A stretch of 64,000 nt of DNA from Berryella wangjianweii. Its GTDB lineage: Bacteria; Actinomycetota; Coriobacteriia; Coriobacteriales; Eggerthellaceae. A program made the position numbers and the translations under genes. Below the pieces are notes generated by a model. It saw only the letters and a list, made by a program, of their open reading frames with translations. It made no database searches and had not been told where the DNA came from. The stretch is taken from assembly GCA_013201155.1 (NCBI GenBank), contig CP053716.1, positions 1,612,001-1,676,000 on the forward strand, read 5' to 3'. Positions 10,719 through 18,479 of the stretch are shown here, piece after piece (position 1 is the first letter of the stretch; each line of letters begins with the position of its first letter).

Positions 10719-11780
10719 ATGACGCAAGAATCATGCTCTGAACAGCAATTTCGTGCAAACGATACCATCTCGGCCGCAGGTGGGGCCTTCGAGGGCCTGG
10801 TTGCCACCATCGCGGCCCTGCGCGCGCCCGACGGCTGCCCGTGGGACCGCGCCCAAACCCATGCCTCGATCGCCGACAACCTGATCGAGGAGGCCTACGA
10901 GGCCGTGGACGCCCTGGAGCGCGGCGACGCGGCCCATATGCGCGAGGAGCTGGGCGACGTGCTGCTGCAGGTGGTGCTGCAAAGCCAGATCGCCCAGGAC
11001 GCGGGCACGTTCACGGTGGCCGACGTGTGCGCCGACATCGACGCGAAGATGATCCGCCGGCATCCGCACGTGTTCGGCGACCGCCACGCCGACACGGCTT
11101 CGGATGTGCTGGACCTGTGGGACCAGGTGAAGCTGTCGGAGGAGGCCGGCCGTGCGGCGCAGGTCGCCGATGCGACGGCCGGCGACCCCGACGGCGCGGG
11201 GGAGGGTGCTCCCATTTCCGATGCGGATGGCGCCTCGACGGCCGGGGCCGGGACGCAGCCCGTCGCCGCTCGCGCCGCCGGTTCTCAGGCGGCTCCCAGC
11301 TTGCTCGATTCGGTGCCCGCCTCGTTTCCCGCCCTCATGCAGGCGCAGAAGGTGTCGCGCAAGGCCGCCGCGGTGGGCTTTGAGTGGGCCTGTCTGGACG
11401 ACGTGTGGACCCAGGTTGACGAGGAGCGCGCCGAGCTGGCCGAGGCCTATGCGGCTGCGCCCAAGGACGAGCGCGGCAAGGTGCTGTTCGAGGCCCCGCC
11501 CGGCCTTTCCGCCGACCAGCGCGCACGTCTGCAGGCCCAGGCCCAGGCCGCTCAGGAGGAGCTGGGCGATTTGCTGTTCAGCTTGGTGAACGTGGGAAGG
11601 CACATGGGACTGAACGCCGAGGCCGCCCTGCGCGCCTCGTGCGCGAAGTTCCGCGCGCGGTGGGCCCGCATGGAGGCGGCGGCCTGCGCCGAGGGCGCCC
11701 TCCTGGCCGACCTTCCCACCGAGCGGATGGAGGAGCTGTGGCGAGCCGCCAAGGCGCATGAGGGAGGTCGGGGTGAGTAA
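10719..11780 (+). CDS. mazG: Nucleoside triphosphate pyrophosphohydrolase MazG
   Basis: A 353-residue MazG with two tandem all-alpha NTP-PPase domains. The first has CPWDRAQTHASIADNLIEEA and EELGDVLLQVVLQSQ (about residues 45-95); the second has VDEERAELAEAY and EELGDLLFSLVNVGRH (about 245-300). The conserved acidic residues are the Mg-binding set. MazG hydrolyses (d)NTPs to monophosphates and limits damaged nucleotides and ppGpp effects. An Ala/Gly/Asp-rich linker of about 60 residues separates the domains, making it longer than E. coli MazG (263 aa). The start has AGGAGG at 10704-10709. It overlaps the next gene, an alarmone synthetase, so the two are translationally coupled. Confidence 0.93.
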   Translation: MTQESCSEQQFRANDTISAAGGAFEGLVATIAALRAPDGCPWDRAQTHASIADNLIEEAYEAVDALERGDAAHMREELGDVLLQVVLQSQIAQDAGTFTVADVCADIDAKMIRRHPHVFGDRHADTASDVLDLWDQVKLSEEAGRAAQVADATAGDPDGAGEGAPISDADGASTAGAGTQPVAARAAGSQAAPSLLDSVPASFPALMQAQKVSRKAAAVGFEWACLDDVWTQVDEERAELAEAYAAAPKDERGKVLFEAPPGLSADQRARLQAQAQAAQEELGDLLFSLVNVGRHMGLNAEAALRASCAKFRARWARMEAAACAEGALLADLPTERMEELWRAAKAHEGGRGE

Positions 11781-12771
11781 CGAGAAGTCGTTCACGGAGG
11801 AGATGCGGCGCATCGACCCAATCGACCCCGTGCCCGTGCCCGTGCCCGTCCCGGCCCCAGCGCCGGTACCCGCCGCGCGCGGCGGGGTCGCGCAGGGAGC
11901 CGACCTGGACTCGGAGGAAGCGCGCGTGTTCATGCAGGGCATCATGCCCGTGCTGCGCCGGTATCACGCGGCCATGCGCGAGATGGAGCTGCGCTTCGAG
12001 ATCATCGACCGCGACCTCAGCGTGCGTCAGCACCGCAACCCCATCCATCATGTGGAGTCGCGCGTGAAGGACCCGGTCAGCATCTTCCACAAGCTGGCCG
12101 CCTACGGGAAGAAGCAGACCGTCGCCAACGCCGAGCGCTACGTGATGGACATGGCAGGCGTGCGCGTGATCTGCTCGTACATCCACGATGTGTACGAGCT
12201 GCGCGACATGATCAGCCGCCATGACGACCTTGAGGTGGTGGCGATCAAGGACTACGTGGCCAACCCCAAGCCCAACGGCTACCGCAGCCTGCACATGGTG
12301 GTGCGGATCCCGGTGCACTTTCCCGACCACACGGCCATGCTGCCCGTGGAGGTGCAGATCCGCACGATCGCCATGGACTTCTGGGCAAGCCTGGAACACG
12401 AGCTGAAGTACAAGGCGCTCAGCGAGGTGAAGGGAATCGACTCCTTCGATGAGCTGCGTGATTGCAGCCGAATCATCCGCGATGTGGAAACGCGCATGCA
12501 GATTCTGGCCGAGGCGCTGGACAATCAGTCGTCCAGCGAGCGCGCCTCGCGTGTCGTGGGCGCCGCATGCGCCGTGCACCCGACGGCCGCGCAGGCGACC
12601 GCGCATCAGGCGACCGGTCGGCGTGACTCCCGCGACCCGAGCGACCCGCGCGCCGCAGGCGACGCGCGCTCCCCGCATGCGACGCGCCCCCCCGGCGTGC
12701 CCGGGGCGTCTCGCGGCCCCGGAGCCTCGCGCACGCCCGGCGCCCCTCGCGGGGGACGCGCCTCGTATTAA
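11773..12771 (+). CDS. GTP pyrophosphokinase, small alarmone synthetase type
   Basis: A 332-residue protein whose centre (about residues 45-230) is a RelA/SpoT synthetase domain without hydrolase, TGS or ACT domains: RYVMDMAGVRVICSYI, NPKPNGYRSLHMVV and VEVQIRTIAMDFWASLEHELKYK. It should make (p)ppGpp from GTP/GDP and ATP. The GTG at 11773 is chosen because GGGAGG at 11762-11767 lies 5 bases before it; an ATG at 11758 is possible. Low-complexity ends are unusual: a Pro-Val-Ala run near residues 17-30 and a tail of about 75 residues rich in Ala, Arg, Pro, Gly and Ser. It overlaps mazG by 8 bases; MazG is known to affect ppGpp levels in E. coli, so the pairing may be functional. Confidence 0.87.
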   Translation: MSNEKSFTEEMRRIDPIDPVPVPVPVPAPAPVPAARGGVAQGADLDSEEARVFMQGIMPVLRRYHAAMREMELRFEIIDRDLSVRQHRNPIHHVESRVKDPVSIFHKLAAYGKKQTVANAERYVMDMAGVRVICSYIHDVYELRDMISRHDDLEVVAIKDYVANPKPNGYRSLHMVVRIPVHFPDHTAMLPVEVQIRTIAMDFWASLEHELKYKALSEVKGIDSFDELRDCSRIIRDVETRMQILAEALDNQSSSERASRVVGAACAVHPTAAQATAHQATGRRDSRDPSDPRAAGDARSPHATRPPGVPGASRGPGASRTPGAPRGGRASY

Positions 12772-12797
12772 ATCTTGGTTCCGGGTTCTGCCTGCTC

Positions 12798-12826
12798 TTA
12801 CAGGGCGCGTTGAATTGAGTTATGTT
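12798..12826 (+). promoter_or_regulatory. Candidate sigma-70-type promoter of the ABC binding-protein gene
   Basis: TTACAG (12798-12803), a 17-base spacer and TATGTT (12821-12826) form a plausible -35/-10 pair about 70 bases before the start of the lipoprotein gene. The assignment is by eye. Confidence 0.35.
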
Positions 12827-12895
12827 GGTTCGATAGCAAATGCGCGCTCGGTGCGGACGCGCTGTGCATGCACGTGATGAGAGGAGACCAACCCG

Positions 12896-13714
12896 ATGAA
12901 GTTCAAGAAGATCAGCGCCATGGTCGCTGCGGTCTGCCTGGTGGGCGTGGTCGGCCTTGCCGGCTGCTCGCAGGGCGGATCGGCCGACAAGGCCGCCGAT
13001 GCCGGCAAGGATGCGGCTGCGCCGTACACCCTGCAGACCCCCGGCACCCTGACCATCGCCACCTCGCCCGACTTCCCCCCGTTCGAGAACCTGGTGAACG
13101 GTGAGTACGTGGGCCTCGACATCGAGGTGGGCAAGGCCATCGCCAAGAAGCTGGGCCTTGAACCCAAGTTCGTGTCGCTGCAGTTCGACGCCATCCTGCC
13201 CGCCATCTCGGCCGGTACCAAGGCCGACGTCGGCATCTCCGGCTTCACGGTGGACCCCGAGCGCGAGAAGCAGGTTGACTTCTCCACTCCGTACTACACC
13301 GACGACCTGTCGGTGGCCGTGCTGAAGTCCAGCTCCATCACCAGCGACAACGCCGATGCCGAGCTGAACAAGGAGGGTGTGAAGATCGCCGTTCAGAGTG
13401 GCACCTCGGGTGAGTCGTACGTGAAGGAGCACTACCCCAACGCCACCGTGGTTCCCTACGGCAACTCGAACGACTGCTTTGCCGCCATGGAGGCTGCCCA
13501 GGTGAACGCCGTGTGCACCAACTACGCCGTGGTGGGCAAGATGCTGTCCGAGGCTTACACCGATGCCCAGGTGGTGAAGAGCGTTCCCACCGGCGAGGAC
13601 TACGCCGTGGCTGCCAGCAAGGACAACCCCGAGCTCACCAAGGCCGTGAACAACGCCTTGAAGGAGCTGAAGGCCGACGGCACCATCGACGCGCTGCTGA
13701 AGCAGTACCTGTAG
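12896..13714 (+). CDS. Amino-acid ABC transporter substrate-binding lipoprotein
   Basis: A 272-residue family 3 solute-binding protein. The N-terminus is a lipoprotein signal (hydrophobic VCLVGVVGLAGC, lipobox LAGC with Cys23), so the mature protein is anchored outside the membrane. The body starts with LTIATSPDFPPFENLVNGEYVG-type sequence and continues GLDIEVGKAIAKKL, typical of polar amino-acid binders. The ligand cannot be read. The ATG has GAGAGGAG upstream. The cognate permease follows at 13824 after a strong hairpin, but no ATPase gene is in the cluster. Confidence 0.93.
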   Translation: MKFKKISAMVAAVCLVGVVGLAGCSQGGSADKAADAGKDAAAPYTLQTPGTLTIATSPDFPPFENLVNGEYVGLDIEVGKAIAKKLGLEPKFVSLQFDAILPAISAGTKADVGISGFTVDPEREKQVDFSTPYYTDDLSVAVLKSSSITSDNADAELNKEGVKIAVQSGTSGESYVKEHYPNATVVPYGNSNDCFAAMEAAQVNAVCTNYAVVGKMLSEAYTDAQVVKSVPTGEDYAVAASKDNPELTKAVNNALKELKADGTIDALLKQYL

Positions 13715-13752
13715 GCTGCGCGCACCTTCGCGTCGCTATTCAGCAAGCACGC

Positions 13753-13790
13753 TATAATGGGACTCTTCGCACGATGCTGCGGGGAGTCCC
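13753..13790 (+). promoter_or_regulatory. TATAAT box followed by a 13-bp hairpin upstream of the permease gene
   Basis: A perfect TATAAT at 13753-13758 is followed at once by a continuous 13-bp stem: 13759-13771 pairs with 13778-13790, two of the pairs being G-U, around a 6-base loop, and TTGTT follows. The hairpin can act as a partial terminator between binding-protein and permease genes, or as a 5' leader structure of a transcript starting just after the TATAAT. No good -35 box is seen. Confidence 0.55.
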
Positions 13791-13823
13791 TTGTTGTAAG
13801 GGCCTGCTCGCAGGGGGAAACGC

Positions 13824-15176
13824 ATGTCTGTGGGGTTCGATGTGAAAAACGACTACGCTGTTGCCAACGTTCGCCCGAACGGCCGCATCCGGGCAGTTGC
13901 CCTGGCCGTCGCCTGCGCGACGGCGCTGCTGCTGGCGCTTTCCTGCCTGCCCGGCACGGCGCAGGCGCTGTCCACGTCCACCTTCACCGCGCGGCCGAAC
14001 GGCGATGCGGGCTCGCAGGTGCTGGGCGGCACCGAGACACGTCTGACCTGGGAGGGTCAGGCTGCCGACGATGAGAGCGTGAAGCAGCTGTCGTTCACGC
14101 TGCCCGAGGGAACCGCCTACGGGCTGGACAACAACCGCCTCACGCTGCTGACCGGCCCCGACCACATGACGCGCCAGAAGGTGTCGGCCCGCTTCACGGC
14201 GGAGGGCAGCACGATCACGGCTCATCTGGACGGGGGCGTGGTGCCGGGGGCGTACTACCGCGTGGAGCTGTACGGCGTGGTGTTCCCCGCTGCGGGCGGC
14301 AGCATGCAGGTGCAGGGCACCTACGCGCTGGAGGATGGCCGTCAGGGCTCGCTTGAGGGCATGGCGCCGCTGGCGATCACCTCGGTGTCGCCGGTTGATC
14401 AGCTTGCGAAAGGCCTTGAGCAGCAGGACTGGGTGAAGGCCTGGAACTCGAACAAGTTCCTGCGCCTGTTCCTGAACCCGCCGTTGCTGGTGTCCAGCTT
14501 CCCGGTGGTGCTGAACGGCTTCTTCCTGGCGCTGGGGATCGTGGCCGTGGCCTTCCCCCTGGCCATTCCCGTGGGCCTGGCGTTCGCCCTCATGCGCATG
14601 TCGCGCTTCCGCGTGCTGCGCGGCATCGCCACCACCTACGTGAACGTGGTGCGCGGCACGCCCATGTTCCTGCAGATCTACATCGCCTTCTTCGGCCTGC
14701 CGCTGGCGGGCTTCGAGATCCCGTCGTTCCCGCTGGGCGTGGTGGTGCTGGGCATGAACTCGGGCGCCTACCTGTGCGAGATCTTCCGCGGCGGCATCCA
14801 GTCGATCAGCAAGGGCCAGTTCGAGGCGGCGCGGTCGCTGGGCATGAACGCCGCCCAAACCATGGTGCATGTGGTGATCCCCCAGACGGTGCGCCGTGTG
14901 CTGCCCACGATGACCAGCGAGTTCATTCTGCTGTACAAGGACACCTCGCTGCTGGCCGCCGTGGGCGTGATGGAAGTGGTCATGTACGCCAAGACGATCG
15001 TGGCCTCCACGGGCTCGATCACGCCCTACATCGTGGCCGCCTTCTTCTATCTGGTGCTGACGCTGCCCCTGGCCAAGCTGGTGGGCCTGCTTGAGCGCAA
15101 GCTGGCGCAGAACGACACCGGCACGAGCGCGAAGTCGAAGAAGGGCAAGGCGGCGCAGGCCGTGTTCCACCCGTAG
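13824..15176 (+). CDS. Amino-acid ABC transporter permease with an exported N-terminal domain
   Basis: A 450-residue protein in two parts. Residues 1-~50 form a signal-like hydrophobic segment ending at AQA, followed to about residue 190 by a beta-rich domain predicted to face outside. The rest is a His/Glu-type ABC permease (about residues 215-430), with the MRGTPMFLQIY-like segment VVRGTPMFLQIYIAFFG and the EAA loop AARSLGMNAAQTMVHVVIPQ that docks the ATPase. The extra domain is absent from standard ~220-residue permeases of this family. The ATG is preceded by a weak GCAGGGGG. It probably works with the upstream lipoprotein; the ATPase is not encoded nearby. Confidence 0.88.
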   Translation: MSVGFDVKNDYAVANVRPNGRIRAVALAVACATALLLALSCLPGTAQALSTSTFTARPNGDAGSQVLGGTETRLTWEGQAADDESVKQLSFTLPEGTAYGLDNNRLTLLTGPDHMTRQKVSARFTAEGSTITAHLDGGVVPGAYYRVELYGVVFPAAGGSMQVQGTYALEDGRQGSLEGMAPLAITSVSPVDQLAKGLEQQDWVKAWNSNKFLRLFLNPPLLVSSFPVVLNGFFLALGIVAVAFPLAIPVGLAFALMRMSRFRVLRGIATTYVNVVRGTPMFLQIYIAFFGLPLAGFEIPSFPLGVVVLGMNSGAYLCEIFRGGIQSISKGQFEAARSLGMNAAQTMVHVVIPQTVRRVLPTMTSEFILLYKDTSLLAAVGVMEVVMYAKTIVASTGSITPYIVAAFFYLVLTLPLAKLVGLLERKLAQNDTGTSAKSKKGKAAQAVFHP

Positions 15177-15177
15177 G

Positions 15178-15232
15178 CACTCGGAGGCCCTGCGTCGGAG
15201 CGGGGCCTCGCCGGCGAACGGTCGCTGAGTGC
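15178..15232 (+). terminator. Possible terminator hairpin after the permease gene
   Basis: GAGGCCC (15184-15190) pairs with GGGCCTC (15203-15209), and GCACTC (15178-15183) with GAGTGC (15227-15232) outside it. No T run follows, so it may be only a processing or weak termination structure. Confidence 0.35.
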
Positions 15233-15425
15233 GGCGAACGGCGAATTCGGAGGCAAATAGGCCTTCCGAAAAGGCGTTTCATGGTTTCCAGCGTATTAAA
15301 CCCCCGCGGATTCGCCTTCAGGAAAAAATGCTTTATGTAAAATGTTGCTAATTGTTCAGGGCATTCTCTGCCCTGCGTTGCCGCGTTCGAGCAACGGAGC
15401 CACCACGGACAGAAGGGGAACGGGT

Positions 15426-16691
15426 ATGGCACAGAGCACTCTTGTCGAGAAGTTCAAGAACATCGGCCCGGGCGCGCTGGTAGCCGCGGGCTTCATCGGC
15501 CCCGGCACGGTGACCACCTGCACGGTGTCGGGCGCGAACTACGGCTATACCATGCTGTGGGCGCTGCTGTTCGCCACCGTTGCCACGATCATCTTCCAGG
15601 AGATGGCGGCGCGCATCGGCATCATCTCGCAGAAGGGTCTGGGCGAGAAGATTCGCGAGCGCATCGTCAACCCTGCCTTGCGCTGGGTGGCTATCGTGAT
15701 CGTGATCGTGGCCATCTTCGTGGGCAACGTGGCCTACGAGACGGGCAACGTGACGGGCGGCATCCTGGGCCTGCAGTCGTTCGCGCCCGACCTGCCCATG
15801 CTGCCGATCGTGGCGCTGATCGGCCTGGCGGGCTTCGCCTGCCTGTGGATCGGCTCGTACCAGCTGGTCGAGAAGATCCTTACCGCGATCGTGGTGTTCA
15901 TGGGCGCGGTGTTCTTCATCACGGCCTTCGCGTCGCCGGTGGACTGGGGCGCGGTGGTGTCGGGCCTGTTCGTTCCCACGCTGCCCAGCACCGAGCAGAC
16001 GGGCGGCACGTCGCCCATTCTGGTGGCGGCCGGTTTGATCGGCACCACCGTGGTGCCGTACAACCTGTTCCTTCATGCCTCGGGCGCAGCCGAGCGCTTC
16101 AAGGACCCCGACCAGGTGGCCGACGCCCGCTTTGACGCGGCGCTGTCGATCGGGCTGGGCGGCATCATCTCCATGGCGATCCTGGTGTGCGCGGCCGCCA
16201 ACATCTACGGCACCGGCGTTGCCGTGACGAACGGCAAGGACATGGCGATCGCCCTGGAGCCCCTGCTGGGCGGCTGGGCCACGTACATGATCGGCCTGGG
16301 CCTGCTGGCTGCGGGATTCTCCAGCGTGATCACGGCCTCGCTGTCGGCGGCCTATGCGGTGAACGGCGTGCTGGGCTGGGGCAAGGGCCTGAAGGACCTT
16401 CCCTTCAAGGCCGTGTGGCTGATCGTGCTGCTGGGCGGCTGCTTCATGGCGGTGGCCTTCGGCAAGAGCCCCACGCAGCTGATCTTGACGGCTCAGGCAG
16501 CCAACGCGATCCTGCTGCCGGTGATGGCGTTCTTCGTGATGCTGTGCGCCAATGGGCCCGAGCTGCAGAAGTGGCGCAACCATGCGTTCGCCAACGCGGC
16601 CGGCGTGATCATCATCGCGGTGACCATCTTCATCGCGTATCGCAACATGTCCAGCTTCATCGCCTCGGTGCAGAAGCTGCTGGGGGCATAG
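15426..16691 (+). CDS. Nramp-related transporter of the YcsG type, lacking the usual metal ligands
   Basis: A 421-residue protein with about eleven membrane spans and the Nramp (SLC11) fold. The two metal-binding signatures are altered: where canonical members have DPGN in helix 1 this has GPGT (in FIGPGTVTTC), and where they have MPHN in helix 6 this has VPYN (in TTVVPYNLFLH). Canonical Mn/Fe transport is therefore doubtful. In Bacillus subtilis a relative, ycsG, sits in the ycsF-ycsG-ycsI-kip operon beside 5-oxoprolinase genes, and here too pxpA lies just downstream on the other strand. A role in substrate uptake for that pathway is an inference. The start follows AAGGGGAA; the AT-rich leader (about 15290-15350) probably holds the promoter. 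Confidence 0.8.
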   Translation: MAQSTLVEKFKNIGPGALVAAGFIGPGTVTTCTVSGANYGYTMLWALLFATVATIIFQEMAARIGIISQKGLGEKIRERIVNPALRWVAIVIVIVAIFVGNVAYETGNVTGGILGLQSFAPDLPMLPIVALIGLAGFACLWIGSYQLVEKILTAIVVFMGAVFFITAFASPVDWGAVVSGLFVPTLPSTEQTGGTSPILVAAGLIGTTVVPYNLFLHASGAAERFKDPDQVADARFDAALSIGLGGIISMAILVCAAANIYGTGVAVTNGKDMAIALEPLLGGWATYMIGLGLLAAGFSSVITASLSAAYAVNGVLGWGKGLKDLPFKAVWLIVLLGGCFMAVAFGKSPTQLILTAQAANAILLPVMAFFVMLCANGPELQKWRNHAFANAAGVIIIAVTIFIAYRNMSSFIASVQKLLGA

Positions 16692-16825
16692 CGACGTTGT
16701 CGCGATGACGGGGCGCGCGGCCTGAGGGCGGTGCGCCGGGGTCGTTGACCTCGCGGCGTTGACCTCGCATCATTGATTCTGCGCGACGGTTTCGCGTGCG
16801 CGATTCGCGCAACGCGCATAAAGGG

Positions 16826-16850
16826 GAGGGCAGCCACCGTGGCTGCCCTC
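16826..16850. terminator. Bidirectional terminator between the Nramp-like gene and pxpA
   Basis: An almost perfect palindrome with 12-bp arms (GAGGGCAGCCAC and GTGGCTGCCCTC) around one base. The + side is followed by CGTCGTTT, and the minus side reads into CCCTTT. It lies between two convergent genes and can serve both. Confidence 0.7.
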
Positions 16851-16900
16851 CGTCGTTTCGGGTGCCGGTATGCGATCGCCCGCAGCAGACGGCCCGCACG

Positions 16901-17656
16901 CTAGAGCGGGCGCACCTCCACGCCGGCGGCGGACAGCTCTTGACGCAGCAGGCGCACGAAGGCCAGGGCATGCTCGTTGTCGCCGTGCGTGCAGATGGTG
17001 TCGGCTGCAACGGGAACGCGCGCGCCCTCCACGCTTTCCACCCACCCCTCGCGCACGGCCTGAACCACGCGCTTGGCCGCGGCTGTTTCGTCGGTCAGCA
17101 CCGCGTTCGGCTGCGTGCGCGGCACCAGCGTGCCGTGCTGCGTGTAGTTGCGGTCGGCGAAGAACTCGCTGGCGGTGCGCAGCCCTGCGGCTCGCCCCGC
17201 CTCGATCAGCTGGCCTCCTGCCAGCCCCACCAGCACCAGCTTGGAATCGAAGCTACGCACGGCATCGGCGATGGCATCGGCGCAGGCGCGGTCGCGCGCC
17301 GCGCGGTTGTACAGCTGCCCGTGGGGCTTCACATGCCGTAGCGCCACGCCCTGCGCCTGGCAGAAGGCCGCGAGGGCTCCGATCTGGTACAGCGTGAAGG
17401 CGCGCACCTCGCGGGGCGACAGCGCCATGTCGCGACGTCCGAACCCCTGCAGGTCGGGGTAGCCGGGGTGGGCTCCCACGGCCACGCTTGCCTCGGCGGC
17501 CAGGGCCACGGTTCGCTCCATCACCAGGGGGTCGCCGGCATGCATGCCGCAGGCCACGTTCACGCTTGAGGCCAGGGGGATCACGCGCGCGTCCAGGCCC
17601 ATGGCATAGGCGCCGAAGCTCTCGCCAATGTCGCAGTTCAGATCAACGGTATGCAT
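16901..17656 (-). CDS. pxpA: 5-oxoprolinase subunit A (LamB/YcsF family)
   Basis: A 251-residue LamB/YcsF protein with the family opening VDLNCDIGESFGAYAMG, then SVNVACGMHAGDP and the central VGAHPGYPDLQGFGRR and RHVKPHGQLYN motifs. PxpA works with PxpB and PxpC to open 5-oxo-L-proline to glutamate at the expense of ATP. The start at 17656 matches the family's normal N-terminus; a frame extending to 18046 has no homologous sequence. pxpB and pxpC are about 6 kb away on the same strand, separated by a surface-protein gene on the other strand, so pxpA has its own transcript. Confidence 0.92.
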   Translation of the reverse strand: MHTVDLNCDIGESFGAYAMGLDARVIPLASSVNVACGMHAGDPLVMERTVALAAEASVAVGAHPGYPDLQGFGRRDMALSPREVRAFTLYQIGALAAFCQAQGVALRHVKPHGQLYNRAARDRACADAIADAVRSFDSKLVLVGLAGGQLIEAGRAAGLRTASEFFADRNYTQHGTLVPRTQPNAVLTDETAAAKRVVQAVREGWVESVEGARVPVAADTICTHGDNEHALAFVRLLRQELSAAGVEVRPL

Positions 17657-18479
17657 GACGTCTCGCTTTCGCTCGGCGGTTTGATGGGCGCGGTCGCGCC
17701 GGGCGTTGCCGCGCGGAGTCCGACGCAGGCACGGGCGCATGGTCCTGCGCCTGCGCCCGCGCGTACCGAGGGCTTCGCCTGCTCTGCGTGCGTCCGCGCG
17801 TGCGGCCGGCGCCGCGCTTCGCTTTGCTTCGCACCCATGATGAGCCTTCTGCGGGGCGGTGGTCAATGGAGGGGCCGCGCTGCGACAAACCGACGCGGCA
17901 AGAGCAGGGGGGACGTCAGGAGGTGAGCGCTTGCCGCGTCGGCCACGATCTGCCGATCGGTCCGAGACGCGTCTCGGCATGCCCAGGCTGCAGGGGGAGG
18001 GCGCTGTAGGCCGCGCCTCTGCTGGAAGGCCGTGCGCGGCGGCCATTTCGACAGGCGGCTGATCTTCGAGCGCGCCGCGCGCGGCAATTGCCGCAATGTC
18101 CTGATGGAAACGGTGCGGTGCGGCGCTCGTTCGCGTGAGGACCCATTCTCTGCCGACCGCTTGTGGAAAAAAGTGATGCAGACGGATGTGTATTTAAGAG
18201 TTCTTAATGATTGCGGCGGACTTTTCATTTAAATTGTTCTAATGATTTTTAATCATAAATATAAATTAATAGGAATAATTTTTAACTAATCGCAAGAGGG
18301 AATGTGTGTAGGCAGGCGGAAACGCGCTGCCAGCTGGGAAGTGGGTCTTGAGGGAGGCTTTGCCGGTTTCACGCATTCACCGACGGTAGGTTCATCATTT
18401 ACCGCTGCGCCTTTTACGAGGCGCCCGCTTGGTCCCTTACGTTGTTTGTTCCGCGCTCGGATGAAAGGATAGAAGAGGA
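17657..18479. other. Long intergenic region before the surface-protein gene
   Basis: No convincing gene is seen in 823 bases. The left two thirds are GC-rich with only low-complexity frames. The stretch about 18180-18300 turns sharply AT-rich (many A/T runs such as TTTAATCATAAATATAAATT), standing out from its surroundings. It probably contains the promoter and leader of the surface-protein gene. Confidence 0.5.
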
